DNA of 64,000 bases. Origin: Streptomyces sp. NBC_01408 (GTDB lineage: Bacteria; Actinomycetota; Actinomycetes; Streptomycetales; Streptomycetaceae). Under the pieces are notes generated by a model. The model was not told the DNA's origin and made no database searches. It worked only from the letters and a program-made list of their open reading frames with translations. The stretch is taken from assembly GCF_026340255.1 (NCBI RefSeq), contig NZ_JAPEPJ010000001.1, positions 4,147,001 to 4,211,000 of the forward strand, written 5' to 3'. A program made the position numbers and the translations under genes. Each line of letters starts with the position of its first letter. Positions within the stretch are counted from its first letter, which is position 1. Positions 8,727 through 17,212 of this stretch are shown here, piece after piece.

Positions 8727-11485
8727 GCCGCCACCGCCGCACGGGAGCGGACCTGGAGCTTGGCCAGGATGTGCGACACGTGCGTCTGCACCGTCCGCGG
8801 CGAGAGGAACAGGGCCGAGGCGATCTCCGGGTTCGAGCGGCCCTGCGCCACCAGCAGGGCCACCTTCAGCTCGGCCGGCGTCAGTGCCTCCCAGCCGCTC
8901 GCCGCCCTGCGCCGCGCCGACCGGCCGCCCCGGCGCACCCCCAGGCTCCGCAGCCGGGCATCGGCCCGCGCGGTGTCCCACCGGGCGCCCAGCCCCTCGT
9001 ACGCCGTCACCGCGCGGGTCAGCGCCGCCCGCGAGCCGGTGAGGTCCCCGCGCCAGGCGCGGGCCACCGCCAGGTCCTCCAGGAGGTGGCCCAGCACCAG
9101 CGGCCACCCGCCGCTCTCGCCCCGCACCAGCGCCCGCGCCAGCAGCTCGGGATCCTGCGCGAACAGGCCCCGGCACCGCAGCAGCGCCAGTTCCGGCCCC
9201 GGATACCCCGGCAGCGCCGACACCGTGCGCCCGCACGCGGTCACCGCCGCCCGCGCCGTGGCGGTCTCCCCGCTCTCCAGCGCGAGCCGGACGATCTCCG
9301 ACAGCACCCACGGGCGCCCGTAGGCCACCGCCTCGTCGGACACGTCCGCCAGCGCGGGCTCCAGCGCGGCCAGCGCGTCCGCCGGGCGGCCGTCCCGCTC
9401 CGCCAGCAGCGCCCGGGCCAGCAGCACGTGGGAGGCGTAGCGGCGGGCCGCCGGCGTGGCGAAGGCATCGGCCGGCAGCGCCGCGAGCTCGGCCCCCGCC
9501 GCCTCCCGCTCGTCGCGGTGGCCCAGCACCCGTGCGCGCAGCCCCCGCACCACCACCGGCAGCCAGCCGTCGGAGACCGGCAGGGCGCCCGCCCGGGCCA
9601 CCGCCTCCAGGGCCGCGTCCCAGTCACCGAGCCGGTAGTGGAACTCGGCGAGCCGTGCCTCGGTCACCACCAGCCGCCCCGTGGAGCGGGTCGCCACCGC
9701 CAGCTCCCGCGCCTCCCGCAGCGCCGCCGCCACGATCCGCGGCTCGCCGAACCGCAGATGCCCCTCCGCCTGGTTCGCCAGCAGCAGCAGCCGCATGTCG
9801 TTGGCGGCCGGACTGCGCCGCGCGTACGCGATCCCCTCGGCGGCATGGCGCAGCGACTCCCGCCCGCGGTTCAGGTGGAACAGGGCGAAGGACACGGCGT
9901 GGTGGACCTCGGCCCCGCACAGCGGATCGCCCAGCCGCTCCGCCCGCGCCACCAGCGGCCCGGCCAGCGTGTACGCCTCGGCGGGCCGGTGCAGATCGGC
10001 CAGGGCCAGCACCCGGCACGCCTCCAGGCGCAGCCGCCACGGGGCGGAGGGGAAGTCCTCGGCCAGGGCCCGCTCGGTGACCGCCAGGGAACGGTCCATG
10101 TCCCCCTGGATCATCAGCGCGGACACCAGCTTGAAGTCCACCGCGGCCCGCCGGTCGGGGTCCGTGGTCCGGGTCCGCAGCCCGGCGAGGAGGTCCACCG
10201 ACTCCGGCCGGCGCAGCATCAGCGCGGCGTCCGCCAGCTGCTCCTCCAGCGCCTCCAGCGTCTCCGGAGGGAGGCCGCCCTGCTCCAGGGCGCGCTCCAG
10301 CAGCTCGGCCGCGGGCCCCGGCGCCCCGGACACCAGCCCCGGGGCCGAGTCCGCCAGCCAGCGCACCGCCCACGCGCTCAGGGGACCGCCGCGCAGCAGC
10401 TGCTCGGCGGTCCGCGCCGGATCCAGCCCCGCCTCGGCGAAGGCCCGGGCCGCGTCGTGGTGCAGGGCCGTGCGCAGAGCCCCGGGGGTCTCGGCGTACA
10501 GGGCCCGGCACAGGGCGGGGTGGCGAAAGCGCAGCAGGTCCCCGGTGTCCTCCAGCAGCCCGGCCAGGACCGGCTCCTCCAGCACCCCCATCAGCTCCCG
10601 CGCGGGCCGCGCCCGTACGAGGGCCAGCTCGCGCGCCGTGAACTCCGGGCCCAGCAGCGCCGCGTGCCGCAAGGTCGCCCGGGCCCGCCGGTGGAGGTAG
10701 CCCAGCCTCCGGGCCAGCGAAGCGGGCACGGGCGGCAACCCGCCCACGGGAACGGTCAGTTCGGCCAGGTCCCCGTCGACGCGGATCAGCCCCGACCACT
10801 GCTCCAGCAGCTCCCCCAGCAGCCGTGGATTGCCGCCCGCCAGCGCGGCGGCCTCCCGCAGCCGGGGTCCCGCCGGGGCCCCCAGCGCGTCCCGGAGCAG
10901 CCCGGCCGTCTCCGCGGCGGACAGCGGCTCCAGCCTGACCGTCGGCCCACCCGGCACCGCCCACAGCAGTTCCACCTCGGGCCGCCGCGGCAGCGGCCTG
11001 CGCGTCACCGCCAGGAGCAGCGGCAGCCGCTCCGCGGACCGGGCCAGGCGCCGCCACAGCAGCAGACTGGCCGGGTCCGCCCAGTGCGCGTCGTCCAGCA
11101 CCAGCAGCAGCGGCCGCTCGTCGCACCACCGTTCGGCCCCGGCCGCCAGCAGGTCCATGGCCGCCAGCAGCGCCCCGCCCGGCCGCGCGGCCGACCCCGC
11201 CTCCCGCAGCAGGGAGACCACGGCCTCCCGGCGGGGGCCGTCGGGGTGCAGGCAGTCCAGTGCGGCGCGCAGCGGCAGTGCCACCCCGAGCGCGTCCGCC
11301 GCCGCGTACCGCACCCGGCAGCCCCGGGCGGCGGCCCCGGCCACGGCCTCCCGTACGAAGGCGGTCCGGCCCGCGCCGGCCTCGCCCTCCACCCTCAGCA
11401 GGGCGCCGCCGTCACTGCCGCCCTCCGCGCCCGCGCGCACCCACTCCCGTACCTCGTCACGATGTTGTTCTCGCCCGACCCACAC
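8687..11485 (-). CDS. LAL-family LuxR transcriptional regulator
   Basis: A 932-residue large ATP-binding LuxR-type regulator. Residues 34-41 form the Walker A loop (GEAGAGRT), with Arg where Lys is usual; Walker B is LLLVLDDAHWAD; the middle is a long Ala/Leu/Arg-rich helical repeat region like TPRs. The C-terminal 65 residues are a LuxR HTH (LTPAELKVALLVAQGRSNPEIA, then SPRTVQTHVSHILAKL). GTG 11485 is supported by GGAGGGG nine bases upstream. LAL proteins are activators often tied to pathway genes; here it stands alone between a sigma factor and a histidine kinase, so its target is unknown. Confidence 0.88.
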   Translation of the reverse strand: MWVGREQHRDEVREWVRAGAEGGSDGGALLRVEGEAGAGRTAFVREAVAGAAARGCRVRYAAADALGVALPLRAALDCLHPDGPRREAVVSLLREAGSAARPGGALLAAMDLLAAGAERWCDERPLLLVLDDAHWADPASLLLWRRLARSAERLPLLLAVTRRPLPRRPEVELLWAVPGGPTVRLEPLSAAETAGLLRDALGAPAGPRLREAAALAGGNPRLLGELLEQWSGLIRVDGDLAELTVPVGGLPPVPASLARRLGYLHRRARATLRHAALLGPEFTARELALVRARPARELMGVLEEPVLAGLLEDTGDLLRFRHPALCRALYAETPGALRTALHHDAARAFAEAGLDPARTAEQLLRGGPLSAWAVRWLADSAPGLVSGAPGPAAELLERALEQGGLPPETLEALEEQLADAALMLRRPESVDLLAGLRTRTTDPDRRAAVDFKLVSALMIQGDMDRSLAVTERALAEDFPSAPWRLRLEACRVLALADLHRPAEAYTLAGPLVARAERLGDPLCGAEVHHAVSFALFHLNRGRESLRHAAEGIAYARRSPAANDMRLLLLANQAEGHLRFGEPRIVAAALREARELAVATRSTGRLVVTEARLAEFHYRLGDWDAALEAVARAGALPVSDGWLPVVVRGLRARVLGHRDEREAAGAELAALPADAFATPAARRYASHVLLARALLAERDGRPADALAALEPALADVSDEAVAYGRPWVLSEIVRLALESGETATARAAVTACGRTVSALPGYPGPELALLRCRGLFAQDPELLARALVRGESGGWPLVLGHLLEDLAVARAWRGDLTGSRAALTRAVTAYEGLGARWDTARADARLRSLGVRRGGRSARRRAASGWEALTPAELKVALLVAQGRSNPEIASALFLSPRTVQTHVSHILAKLQVRSRAAVAAQAAARPPGAAGP

Positions 11486-11535
11486 GTCGCCCGGCCCCTC
11501 CGGTCACATCGCGCCGATCGTAGGATGACACGCGG

Positions 11536-12771
11536 TCAGGGCCGGGGGAGAGGGGGCTCCGGCGGTGAACTGTGCACACCGGCACGGAATTTGGGAATCC
11601 GTATGGTGATCTTCATGCCGGCTCCGACACCCGTTTCGATCACCGGCCCGTACGCGTCCCCGTACACCTGCCGGATCCGCTCGTCGACATTGGGCAGCCC
11701 GATGCCGGAGGAGGAAGCGCCGTGCTCCCCGGCCAGGATGCGGCGCAGCAGGGCCGGATCCATCCCGATCCCGTTGTCCTCGACCGTGATCACCGCCTCC
11801 GAGCCGGCGTCCTGCGCCGAGATGCTGATCCGGCACACCTGCGTGGAGTCCTCCAGCCCGTGCTTGACGGCGTTCTCCACCAGCGGCTGGAGGCACAGGA
11901 ACGGCAGCGCCACCGGCAGCACCTCCGGCGCCACCTGCAAGGTCACCTTCAGCCGGTCCCCGAACCGGGCCCCGGCCAGCGCCAGGTACTGCTCGATGGA
12001 ACGCAACTCGTCCGCGAGGGTGGTGAAGTCACCGTGCCGGCGGAAGGAGTACCGGGTGAAGTCCGCGAACTCCAGCAGCAGATCCCGGGCCCGCTCCGGA
12101 TCGGTCCGCACGAAGGAGGCGATCGCCGCGAGGGAGTTGAAGATGAAGTGCGGGGAGATCTGCGCCCGCAGCGCCTTGATCTCCGCCTCCATCAGCCGGG
12201 TCCGCGACCGGTCCAGCTCGGACAGCTCCAGCTGCACCGACACCCAGCGCGCGACCTCGGTCGCCGCCCGCACCAGCACGGCCGACTCCCGCGAGCCGTA
12301 GGCCACCAGCGCCCCCAGCACCCCGTCCTCGCCGGTCAGCGGGGCCACCACCGCCCACTTCAGCGGACAGCCGGGCCGCTGGCACTCGGTCCGCACGCTC
12401 TGGCTGCGCCCCGACGCCAGCATCACCGCCACCCGCGCCATCGCCCGCCGCTCGTGGTGGTCGGCGCCCGGCCCGTCCCAGGCCAGCACCGACTCCCGGT
12501 CCGTCAGGCACAGCGCCTCCGTGCCCAGCAACGACCGGAGCCGCTTCGCCGCCTTGCGGGCGGCGTCCTCGGTCAGCCCGGCGCGCAGCGGGGGAGCGGC
12601 CAGCGAAGCCGTGTGCAGGGTGTGGAACGTGGCCCGCTCCACCGGGGTCCCCAGGTCCAGCCCGGCGGCCCGTTCACCGCGCCGGGCCTGCCACCTGCCC
12701 GCAGCCCAGCCGACGCCCAGCAGCAGCGCCGCACCGGCCACCGCGAGCACGGAGAGCAGGGCCGCGCTCAC
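11536..12771 (-). CDS. LytS/YehU-type sensor histidine kinase
   Basis: A 411-residue kinase. An N-terminal membrane helix (LLSVLAVAGAALLLGVGWAAG) is followed by a GAF-like sensing region at about residues 50-210. The His_kinase domain has the family phospho-acceptor motif ISPHFIFNSLAAI, and the ATP-binding part shows LQPLVENAVKHGLED, VEDNGIGM and GIGLPNVDERI. The start GTG 12771 overlaps the stop of the symporter gene (GTGA), so kinase and transporter are translationally coupled. The partner is surely the LytTR regulator encoded at 15193-16026 in the same direction. By analogy to BtsSR/YpdAB, such pairs sense a carboxylate such as pyruvate and control its carrier. Confidence 0.88.
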   Translation of the reverse strand: MSAALLSVLAVAGAALLLGVGWAAGRWQARRGERAAGLDLGTPVERATFHTLHTASLAAPPLRAGLTEDAARKAAKRLRSLLGTEALCLTDRESVLAWDGPGADHHERRAMARVAVMLASGRSQSVRTECQRPGCPLKWAVVAPLTGEDGVLGALVAYGSRESAVLVRAATEVARWVSVQLELSELDRSRTRLMEAEIKALRAQISPHFIFNSLAAIASFVRTDPERARDLLLEFADFTRYSFRRHGDFTTLADELRSIEQYLALAGARFGDRLKVTLQVAPEVLPVALPFLCLQPLVENAVKHGLEDSTQVCRISISAQDAGSEAVITVEDNGIGMDPALLRRILAGEHGASSSGIGLPNVDERIRQVYGDAYGPVIETGVGAGMKITIRIPKFRAGVHSSPPEPPLPRP

Positions 12772-14498
12772 CGCGCACCCGCCGCCCGGTCCACGGCCAC
12801 GTCCTCCGGCAGGTGCAGCCGGGCCAGCGTGGCCGCCGTCCCGCCGGGTATCCGCGACCGGGTGGCCAGCGACACCAGGACCATCGTCAGGAACCCGAGC
12901 GGCACCGACCAGGCGGCCGGCCAGGCCAGCAGCGTGTGCCCCCAGCCCGCCGGAGCCAGCCCCGCCCGGGTCGCCAGTACGGCGCTCAGCGCCGCCCCGC
13001 CGCCGGTGACCAGACCGGCCACCGCACCGGGCGGGGTCAGCCCGCGCCACCAGATGCCCAGCACCAGCAGCGGGCAGAACGACGATGCCGACACGGCGAA
13101 GGCCAGGCCCACCGCGTCCGCCACCGGCACCTCGCTGGCCGCCACGCTCCCGGCGAGCGGCACGAGGACCGCCACCAGCACCGCGAGGCGGAAGCTGCGC
13201 ACCCCGCGCGCGGGCAGCACGTCCTGGTGCAGCACCCCGGCCACCGCCATGGTCAGCCCCGAAGCCGTGGACAGGAACGCCGCGAAGGCGCCCCCGGCCA
13301 GCAGCGCCCCCAGCAGTTCGCCGAGCAGCCCGCCGAGCACGCGCTCCGGCAGCACCAGCACCGCCGCGTCCGCGTCGCCGGTCAGGGCCAGCTCGGGGGC
13401 GTAGATCCGGCCCAGCGCCCCGTACACCGGAGGCAGCAGGTAGAAGACGCCGACCAGCGCGAGCACGACCAGCGTGGTGCGCCGCGCGGCCCGCCCGTTG
13501 GGGCTGGTGTAGAAGCGCACCGCGACGTGCGGCAGGCCCATGGTGCCGAGGAAGGTCGCGAGGATCAGCCCGTACGTCGCGTACAGCCGCTGCTCCCGGT
13601 GGTCCCCGGCCAGCGGCGAGGACCAGCTGGACACCCCGGGACCCGACTCCGCCCGGGACTGCGGGACCGCGGTGCCCGGGGAGAACTCCAGGCGCGTGCG
13701 GGCCCGTACGGAATGCTGCCCGGCGGCCAGGGTCAGCGGGGCGGCCTGGTACGTCCGCCCGTCCACCTGCCCGGTGACCGTCAGCGCGAGCGGCTCCTCC
13801 ACCGACAGCCGGACGTCCTCGGCGACCGTGACGGCGGTGTGCTCGCGGAAGACGGCGGGGGCGTCGAAGGTGGCGCGCGGGGCGCCGTCCCCGGCCCACG
13901 CGGCGATCAGGAAGAAGGCCGGGACCAGCAGGGCGGCGAGCTTGAGCCAGTACTGGAAGGCCTGCACGAAGGTGATGCTGCGCATCCCGCCGGCGGCCAC
14001 GGCCGCGCTGACGACGGAGGCGACGACCACCCCGCCCGCCCAGTGCGGGGCCCCCGTCAGGATCTCCAGGGTCAGGCCCGCGCCCTGGAGCTGCGGCAGC
14101 AGGTAGAGCCAGCCGACCCCCACCACGAACAGCACCGCGATCCGGCGCACCGCCTGCGATTCCAGCCGGCCCTCGGCGAAGTCGGGCAGCGTGTACGCGC
14201 CCGAGCGCCGCAGCGGGGCCGCCACGAGCACCAGGAGCACCAGGTACCCGGCGGTGTAGCCCACCGGGTACCAGAGCAGCTCGGGCCCCTGGAGCAGCAC
14301 CAGTCCCGCGACACCGAGGAAGGAGGCGGCCGAGAGGTACTCCCCGCTGATGGCCGCCGCGTTCAGCCGGGGCCCCACCGTGCGCGAGGCGACGTAGAAA
14401 TCGGAGGTGGTCCGGGATATCCGCAGCCCCAGCGCGCCGACCAGGACCGTGGCCAGGACGACGACGGTGACCGCGGTCAGCGCGTACGTCTGGTTCAC
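12768..14498 (-). CDS. sodium:solute symporter (ActP/MctC-like)
   Basis: A 576-residue SSS-family membrane transporter with about 13 helices. Family features include the N-terminal region ISRTTSDFYVASRTVGPRLNAAAISGEYLSA (split here by position), GVAGLVLLQG and the SGLTMAVAGVLHQD segment. A soluble insertion at about residues 225-300 (rich in Thr/Val, extracytoplasmic by position) is longer than in SGLT-like relatives and resembles actinobacterial acetate/pyruvate carriers. ATG 14498. It lies between the response regulator and kinase genes of a LytS/LytTR system, so it is probably the regulated carrier of the signal molecule. The substrate (monocarboxylate) is inference. Confidence 0.82.
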   Translation of the reverse strand: MNQTYALTAVTVVVLATVLVGALGLRISRTTSDFYVASRTVGPRLNAAAISGEYLSAASFLGVAGLVLLQGPELLWYPVGYTAGYLVLLVLVAAPLRRSGAYTLPDFAEGRLESQAVRRIAVLFVVGVGWLYLLPQLQGAGLTLEILTGAPHWAGGVVVASVVSAAVAAGGMRSITFVQAFQYWLKLAALLVPAFFLIAAWAGDGAPRATFDAPAVFREHTAVTVAEDVRLSVEEPLALTVTGQVDGRTYQAAPLTLAAGQHSVRARTRLEFSPGTAVPQSRAESGPGVSSWSSPLAGDHREQRLYATYGLILATFLGTMGLPHVAVRFYTSPNGRAARRTTLVVLALVGVFYLLPPVYGALGRIYAPELALTGDADAAVLVLPERVLGGLLGELLGALLAGGAFAAFLSTASGLTMAVAGVLHQDVLPARGVRSFRLAVLVAVLVPLAGSVAASEVPVADAVGLAFAVSASSFCPLLVLGIWWRGLTPPGAVAGLVTGGGAALSAVLATRAGLAPAGWGHTLLAWPAAWSVPLGFLTMVLVSLATRSRIPGGTAATLARLHLPEDVAVDRAAGAR

Positions 14499-14616
14499 CG
14501 GTCGGTCCTTCGGCAGGGGCGGGGTGACCGGATTCTATGCACGCCCAGGACCGGGCAACAGACGCGATCTGGCCTGCTCGGCCCGGCCTGGGCCGCCCGG
14601 CGACGCGGGGCCGGCC

Positions 14617-14716
14617 GGACCGGGCCGGGACCGGGGTGAGGTCCGGCCGAGACCGGGTCGGAAGGAACCGGGTCGGGTCGGGCCGTGACCGGCTCAGGTC
14701 GGGCCGGGACCGGGTC
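14617..14716. repeat. degenerate GGGTCGGGCC-type repeats
   Basis: The gap upstream of the symporter holds a run of imperfect units built from ACCGGGTC, GGTCGGGCCG and GACCGGG, nearly 100 bases long. It has no coding character and may be slippage-generated or a leader secondary structure. Confidence 0.4.
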
Positions 14717-14990
14717 AGATCGCCGGGTCGCGGTGCTCCGCGCAGTCGCGCAGGGCGATCTCCAGCTCCACGTACGACTCCTCCGCGCGCCGGAAGGCCA
14801 GGGTCAGCGCCGCCTCCGCGCGGGGCGGCACCTGGCAGCGGACGCCCTCACCGGCCTCGTACAGCACATCGGCCCAGCGGGCGGCCGCACTGCGCAGGCC
14901 GGCCAGCAGGACCTCGGTCTCGGCGGGGCCGGCCGGCCGGGTGCGGGGCAGTCCGGTCAGGGCGTCGAGCAGCGCCTGGATCTCGGACAT
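14715..14990 (-). CDS. small hypothetical protein in the LytS/LytTR-symporter locus
   Basis: A 91-residue, mostly helical soluble protein (SEIQALLDALTGLPR; LTLAFRRAEESYVELEIALRDCAEH) with one Cys near the end. I do not recognise the family. ATG 14990 is preferred over GTG 14993 because GGAGG sits six bases before it. It lies between the response regulator gene and the symporter gene, same strand, with about 200 bases on either side, so it may belong to the same regulon. Third-position G/C use looks like a genuine gene. Confidence 0.6.
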   Translation of the reverse strand: MSEIQALLDALTGLPRTRPAGPAETEVLLAGLRSAAARWADVLYEAGEGVRCQVPPRAEAALTLAFRRAEESYVELEIALRDCAEHRDPAI

Positions 14991-15192
14991 CACGCTCCTC
15001 CCACGCCGGAAGATCCACGATACGCGCGGGCACCGGAGGTGACGGGCCGTTGGGGCCGCCCGTGCGTCCGACGGCCCCGGCGGATCGCCGTACGCCCCTC
15101 CCGGCGCGACGAACGGCCGACGGGCACGCCGGACGGTCGGGAGAGCGCCCCGCCCCGCGAGCGCCCCCGCCCCGCGGCCGGCGCGGCCGGTG

Positions 15193-16026
15193 TCAGCCGG
15201 TGGCCTGGCGCATCAGCAGGTCCCGCAGTTCCCGCGCGTGCCTGCGGCTCACCTGGAGTTCCGCGGACCCGACCCGGACGGTGGTGGTGCCCGCGTCCAG
15301 CCGCAGTTCGTCGATCCGGCCCAGGGCCACCAGGTGGCGGCGGTGGATCCGGACGAACCCGCGGGCCGCCCAGCGCTCCTCCAGCGTGGACAGCGGGATC
15401 CGGACCAGGTGGCTGCCCTCGTCGGTGTGCAGCCGGGCGTAGTCGCCCTGGGCCTCGACGTAGGCGATGTCGTCGATCGCCACGAACCGGGTGACCCCGC
15501 CCAGTTCGACGGCGATCTGGTCCGGGGCGCGGTCGGCGACGCCGGGCTCGGGAGCCGGGCGGCGCGCCGCGGGTACGGCCGGGGCGGCGGGCGCGGCGGC
15601 CTCCGGGGAGGCGGCCGGCGGGCCCTGCGTGGAGCGGTCCAGCTGGGCGCAGACCCGCCGTACGGCCTCGGCCAGCCGCTCCGGGCGCACGGGCTTGAGG
15701 ACGTAGTCCACGGCCTTGAGGTCGAAGGCCTGTACCGCGAAGCCCTCGTGGGCGGTGACGAACACGATCAGCGGCGGCCGGGCGAAGCCGGCGAGCAGCC
15801 GCGCGATGTCCAGGCCGGTCAGCCCGGCCATGTGGATGTCGAGGAAGACCACGTCGATGCCGTCGGCCCCGTCCGGGCCCGTCTCCAGCGCCCGGGTGAT
15901 CCGGCGCAGGGCCTCGGTGGCGTCCGAGGCGCCGTCCGCGCTGTGCACCCGGGGGTCGGAGCGCAACAGGTAGAGGAGCTCCTCGAGGAGCGGCTTCTCG
16001 TCGTCGACGGCCAGCACACGCAGCAT
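15193..16026 (-). CDS. LytTR-family response regulator
   Basis: A 277-residue regulator. The receiver domain (residues 1-125) has the acidic pocket VDDE, the phospho-acceptor Asp63 in VVFLDIHMAG, T in FVTAHEG and K in YVLKPV. An Ala/Pro-rich linker (about 130-165) leads to a LytTR DNA-binding domain (FVAIDDIAYVEAQGDYARLHT; FVRIHRRHLVAL). It is the evident partner of the LytS-type kinase at 11536-12771, with the symporter and a small protein encoded between them. LytTR proteins bind pairs of short direct repeats; I did not find a convincing pair in the gaps. Confidence 0.9.
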   Translation of the reverse strand: MLRVLAVDDEKPLLEELLYLLRSDPRVHSADGASDATEALRRITRALETGPDGADGIDVVFLDIHMAGLTGLDIARLLAGFARPPLIVFVTAHEGFAVQAFDLKAVDYVLKPVRPERLAEAVRRVCAQLDRSTQGPPAASPEAAAPAAPAVPAARRPAPEPGVADRAPDQIAVELGGVTRFVAIDDIAYVEAQGDYARLHTDEGSHLVRIPLSTLEERWAARGFVRIHRRHLVALGRIDELRLDAGTTTVRVGSAELQVSRRHARELRDLLMRQATG

Positions 16027-16087
16027 GCGGCCGAGTCTAGGTCCTGTCCGGCGAACAGGGCCGGACGGCAGAAGAGCCGGAACGGGT

Positions 16088-16121
16088 GCGCGGCCCCCGC
16101 GGGGGTGGTCGGGGGCCGCGC
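16088..16121 (-). terminator. hairpin terminator after the repeat lipoprotein gene
   Basis: A 12-bp stem (16088-16099 with 16110-16121; core GCGGCCCCCG) about 40 bases beyond the lipoprotein stop, before the response regulator start on the same strand. Confidence 0.65.
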
Positions 16122-16158
16122 GGTCCGGTGTGTGGGGGGTGGGGTGACGCGGCGCCGG

Positions 16159-17085
16159 CTACTGGACGGTGATGAGCTTGCCGTCGGGGGCCACCGCGTA
16201 CCAGGTGCCGCCGACGCCCTGGCCGTTGATGTCGCCGGGCTTCTTGTCACCCGCGAAGGTGTAGACCGGCCAGCAGTCCACCGTCTGCTGCTTCTTGCCG
16301 TCGGGCCGGTCCAGCACGAGGTAGTTCCGCTCGGTGATGCCCTTGGCGTTGGCCTTGTCCACCGGCGGGACGACCGGCCACTTGGTCAGGCAGTCGCCCT
16401 CGCACTTGGAGACCATCGGCCATGCGGTGTCCGGCTTGAACCGGTAGACGGTCATGCCCTTCCCGTCGACGATGTGGTCGCCCAGCTTGGCGTCCTTCGC
16501 CACGGACAGGGCCGCGCCCGCCTCGGCCGCGCCACCGGCGGCCGGCGCCGGGGCGGCCTTCGCGGCCTTCTTGCCGTCGGGGGCGAAGGCGAACCAGGTG
16601 CCGCCGACACCCTGGCCGTTGATGTCGCCCGCCTTGGTGTCCTTGTTGAAGCGGTACGCGGGCCAGCCGGCCACCGTCAGCTGCTTGCTGCCGTCGCTGC
16701 GTACGACCTCGCCCAGCAGGGCCGGGTCCATGCCCGCGGAGGCGGTGGCGTCGCCCGCCGCGACCACCGGCCAGGTCTTCGCGCAGTCCCCCTCGCAGTT
16801 CGACTTCGAGGGCTTGGCGGTGTCCTTGTCGAAGCGGTAGAGCGTGAGCCCGGCGCTGTCGTTGAGGACCGAGCCGAGCTGCTCGTTGGCGGCGATGGCC
16901 AGCTGGCCGGCGGGCTTGGCACCCGATCCGGCGTCCGCCGCGGGAGCCTGGGAGCCCTGGGAGGAAGCGGCCCCGGCCGGCTGGGCCGTGTCGGCCGCCT
17001 TCTCCTCCGAGGGCCCGCAGGCGGTCGCCGCGAGGACGACGGCCATCGCGACCGCGGCAAGGGTGGTTCCGCGCTTCATACCCAT
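16159..17085 (-). CDS. SCO0930-like lipoprotein with duplicated secreted-repeat domain
   Basis: A 308-residue secreted lipoprotein. The signal peptide MGMKRGTTLAAVAMAVV ends in a lipobox (ATAC) at about residue 23, followed by a Ser/Ala/Gly linker. Two copies of the PF03640-type secreted repeat follow, each pair carrying LYRFDKD/VYRFKPD, C-EGDC--TWPVV/KWPVV and GDINGQGVGGTW. The cysteine pairs (NCEGDCAK; KCEGDCLT) probably form disulfides. The function is unknown; such proteins are anchored on the outer face of the membrane. ATG 17085 has GGGAGAG upstream; an earlier in-frame start would break the signal peptide. Confidence 0.85.
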   Translation of the reverse strand: MGMKRGTTLAAVAMAVVLAATACGPSEEKAADTAQPAGAASSQGSQAPAADAGSGAKPAGQLAIAANEQLGSVLNDSAGLTLYRFDKDTAKPSKSNCEGDCAKTWPVVAAGDATASAGMDPALLGEVVRSDGSKQLTVAGWPAYRFNKDTKAGDINGQGVGGTWFAFAPDGKKAAKAAPAPAAGGAAEAGAALSVAKDAKLGDHIVDGKGMTVYRFKPDTAWPMVSKCEGDCLTKWPVVPPVDKANAKGITERNYLVLDRPDGKKQQTVDCWPVYTFAGDKKPGDINGQGVGGTWYAVAPDGKLITVQ

Positions 17086-17212
17086 GTTGATCTCTCCCAC
17101 GTGTGGTGTCTCCCGCGCCGTCGCCTCGGCGGCGGCAACTGTGCTCAGGACACGCCCCGGTGGGCGGGATCTGTTCAAGGGAATCCGGGGAAACCGGTGT
17201 GGGCTGTTTCAC

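Noticed and set aside
7928..12301. A 1457-codon plus-strand open frame over the sigma factor, LAL regulator and kinase
   Set aside because: Shadow frame of genuine genes; repetitive Arg/Pro/Gln composition and no domains.
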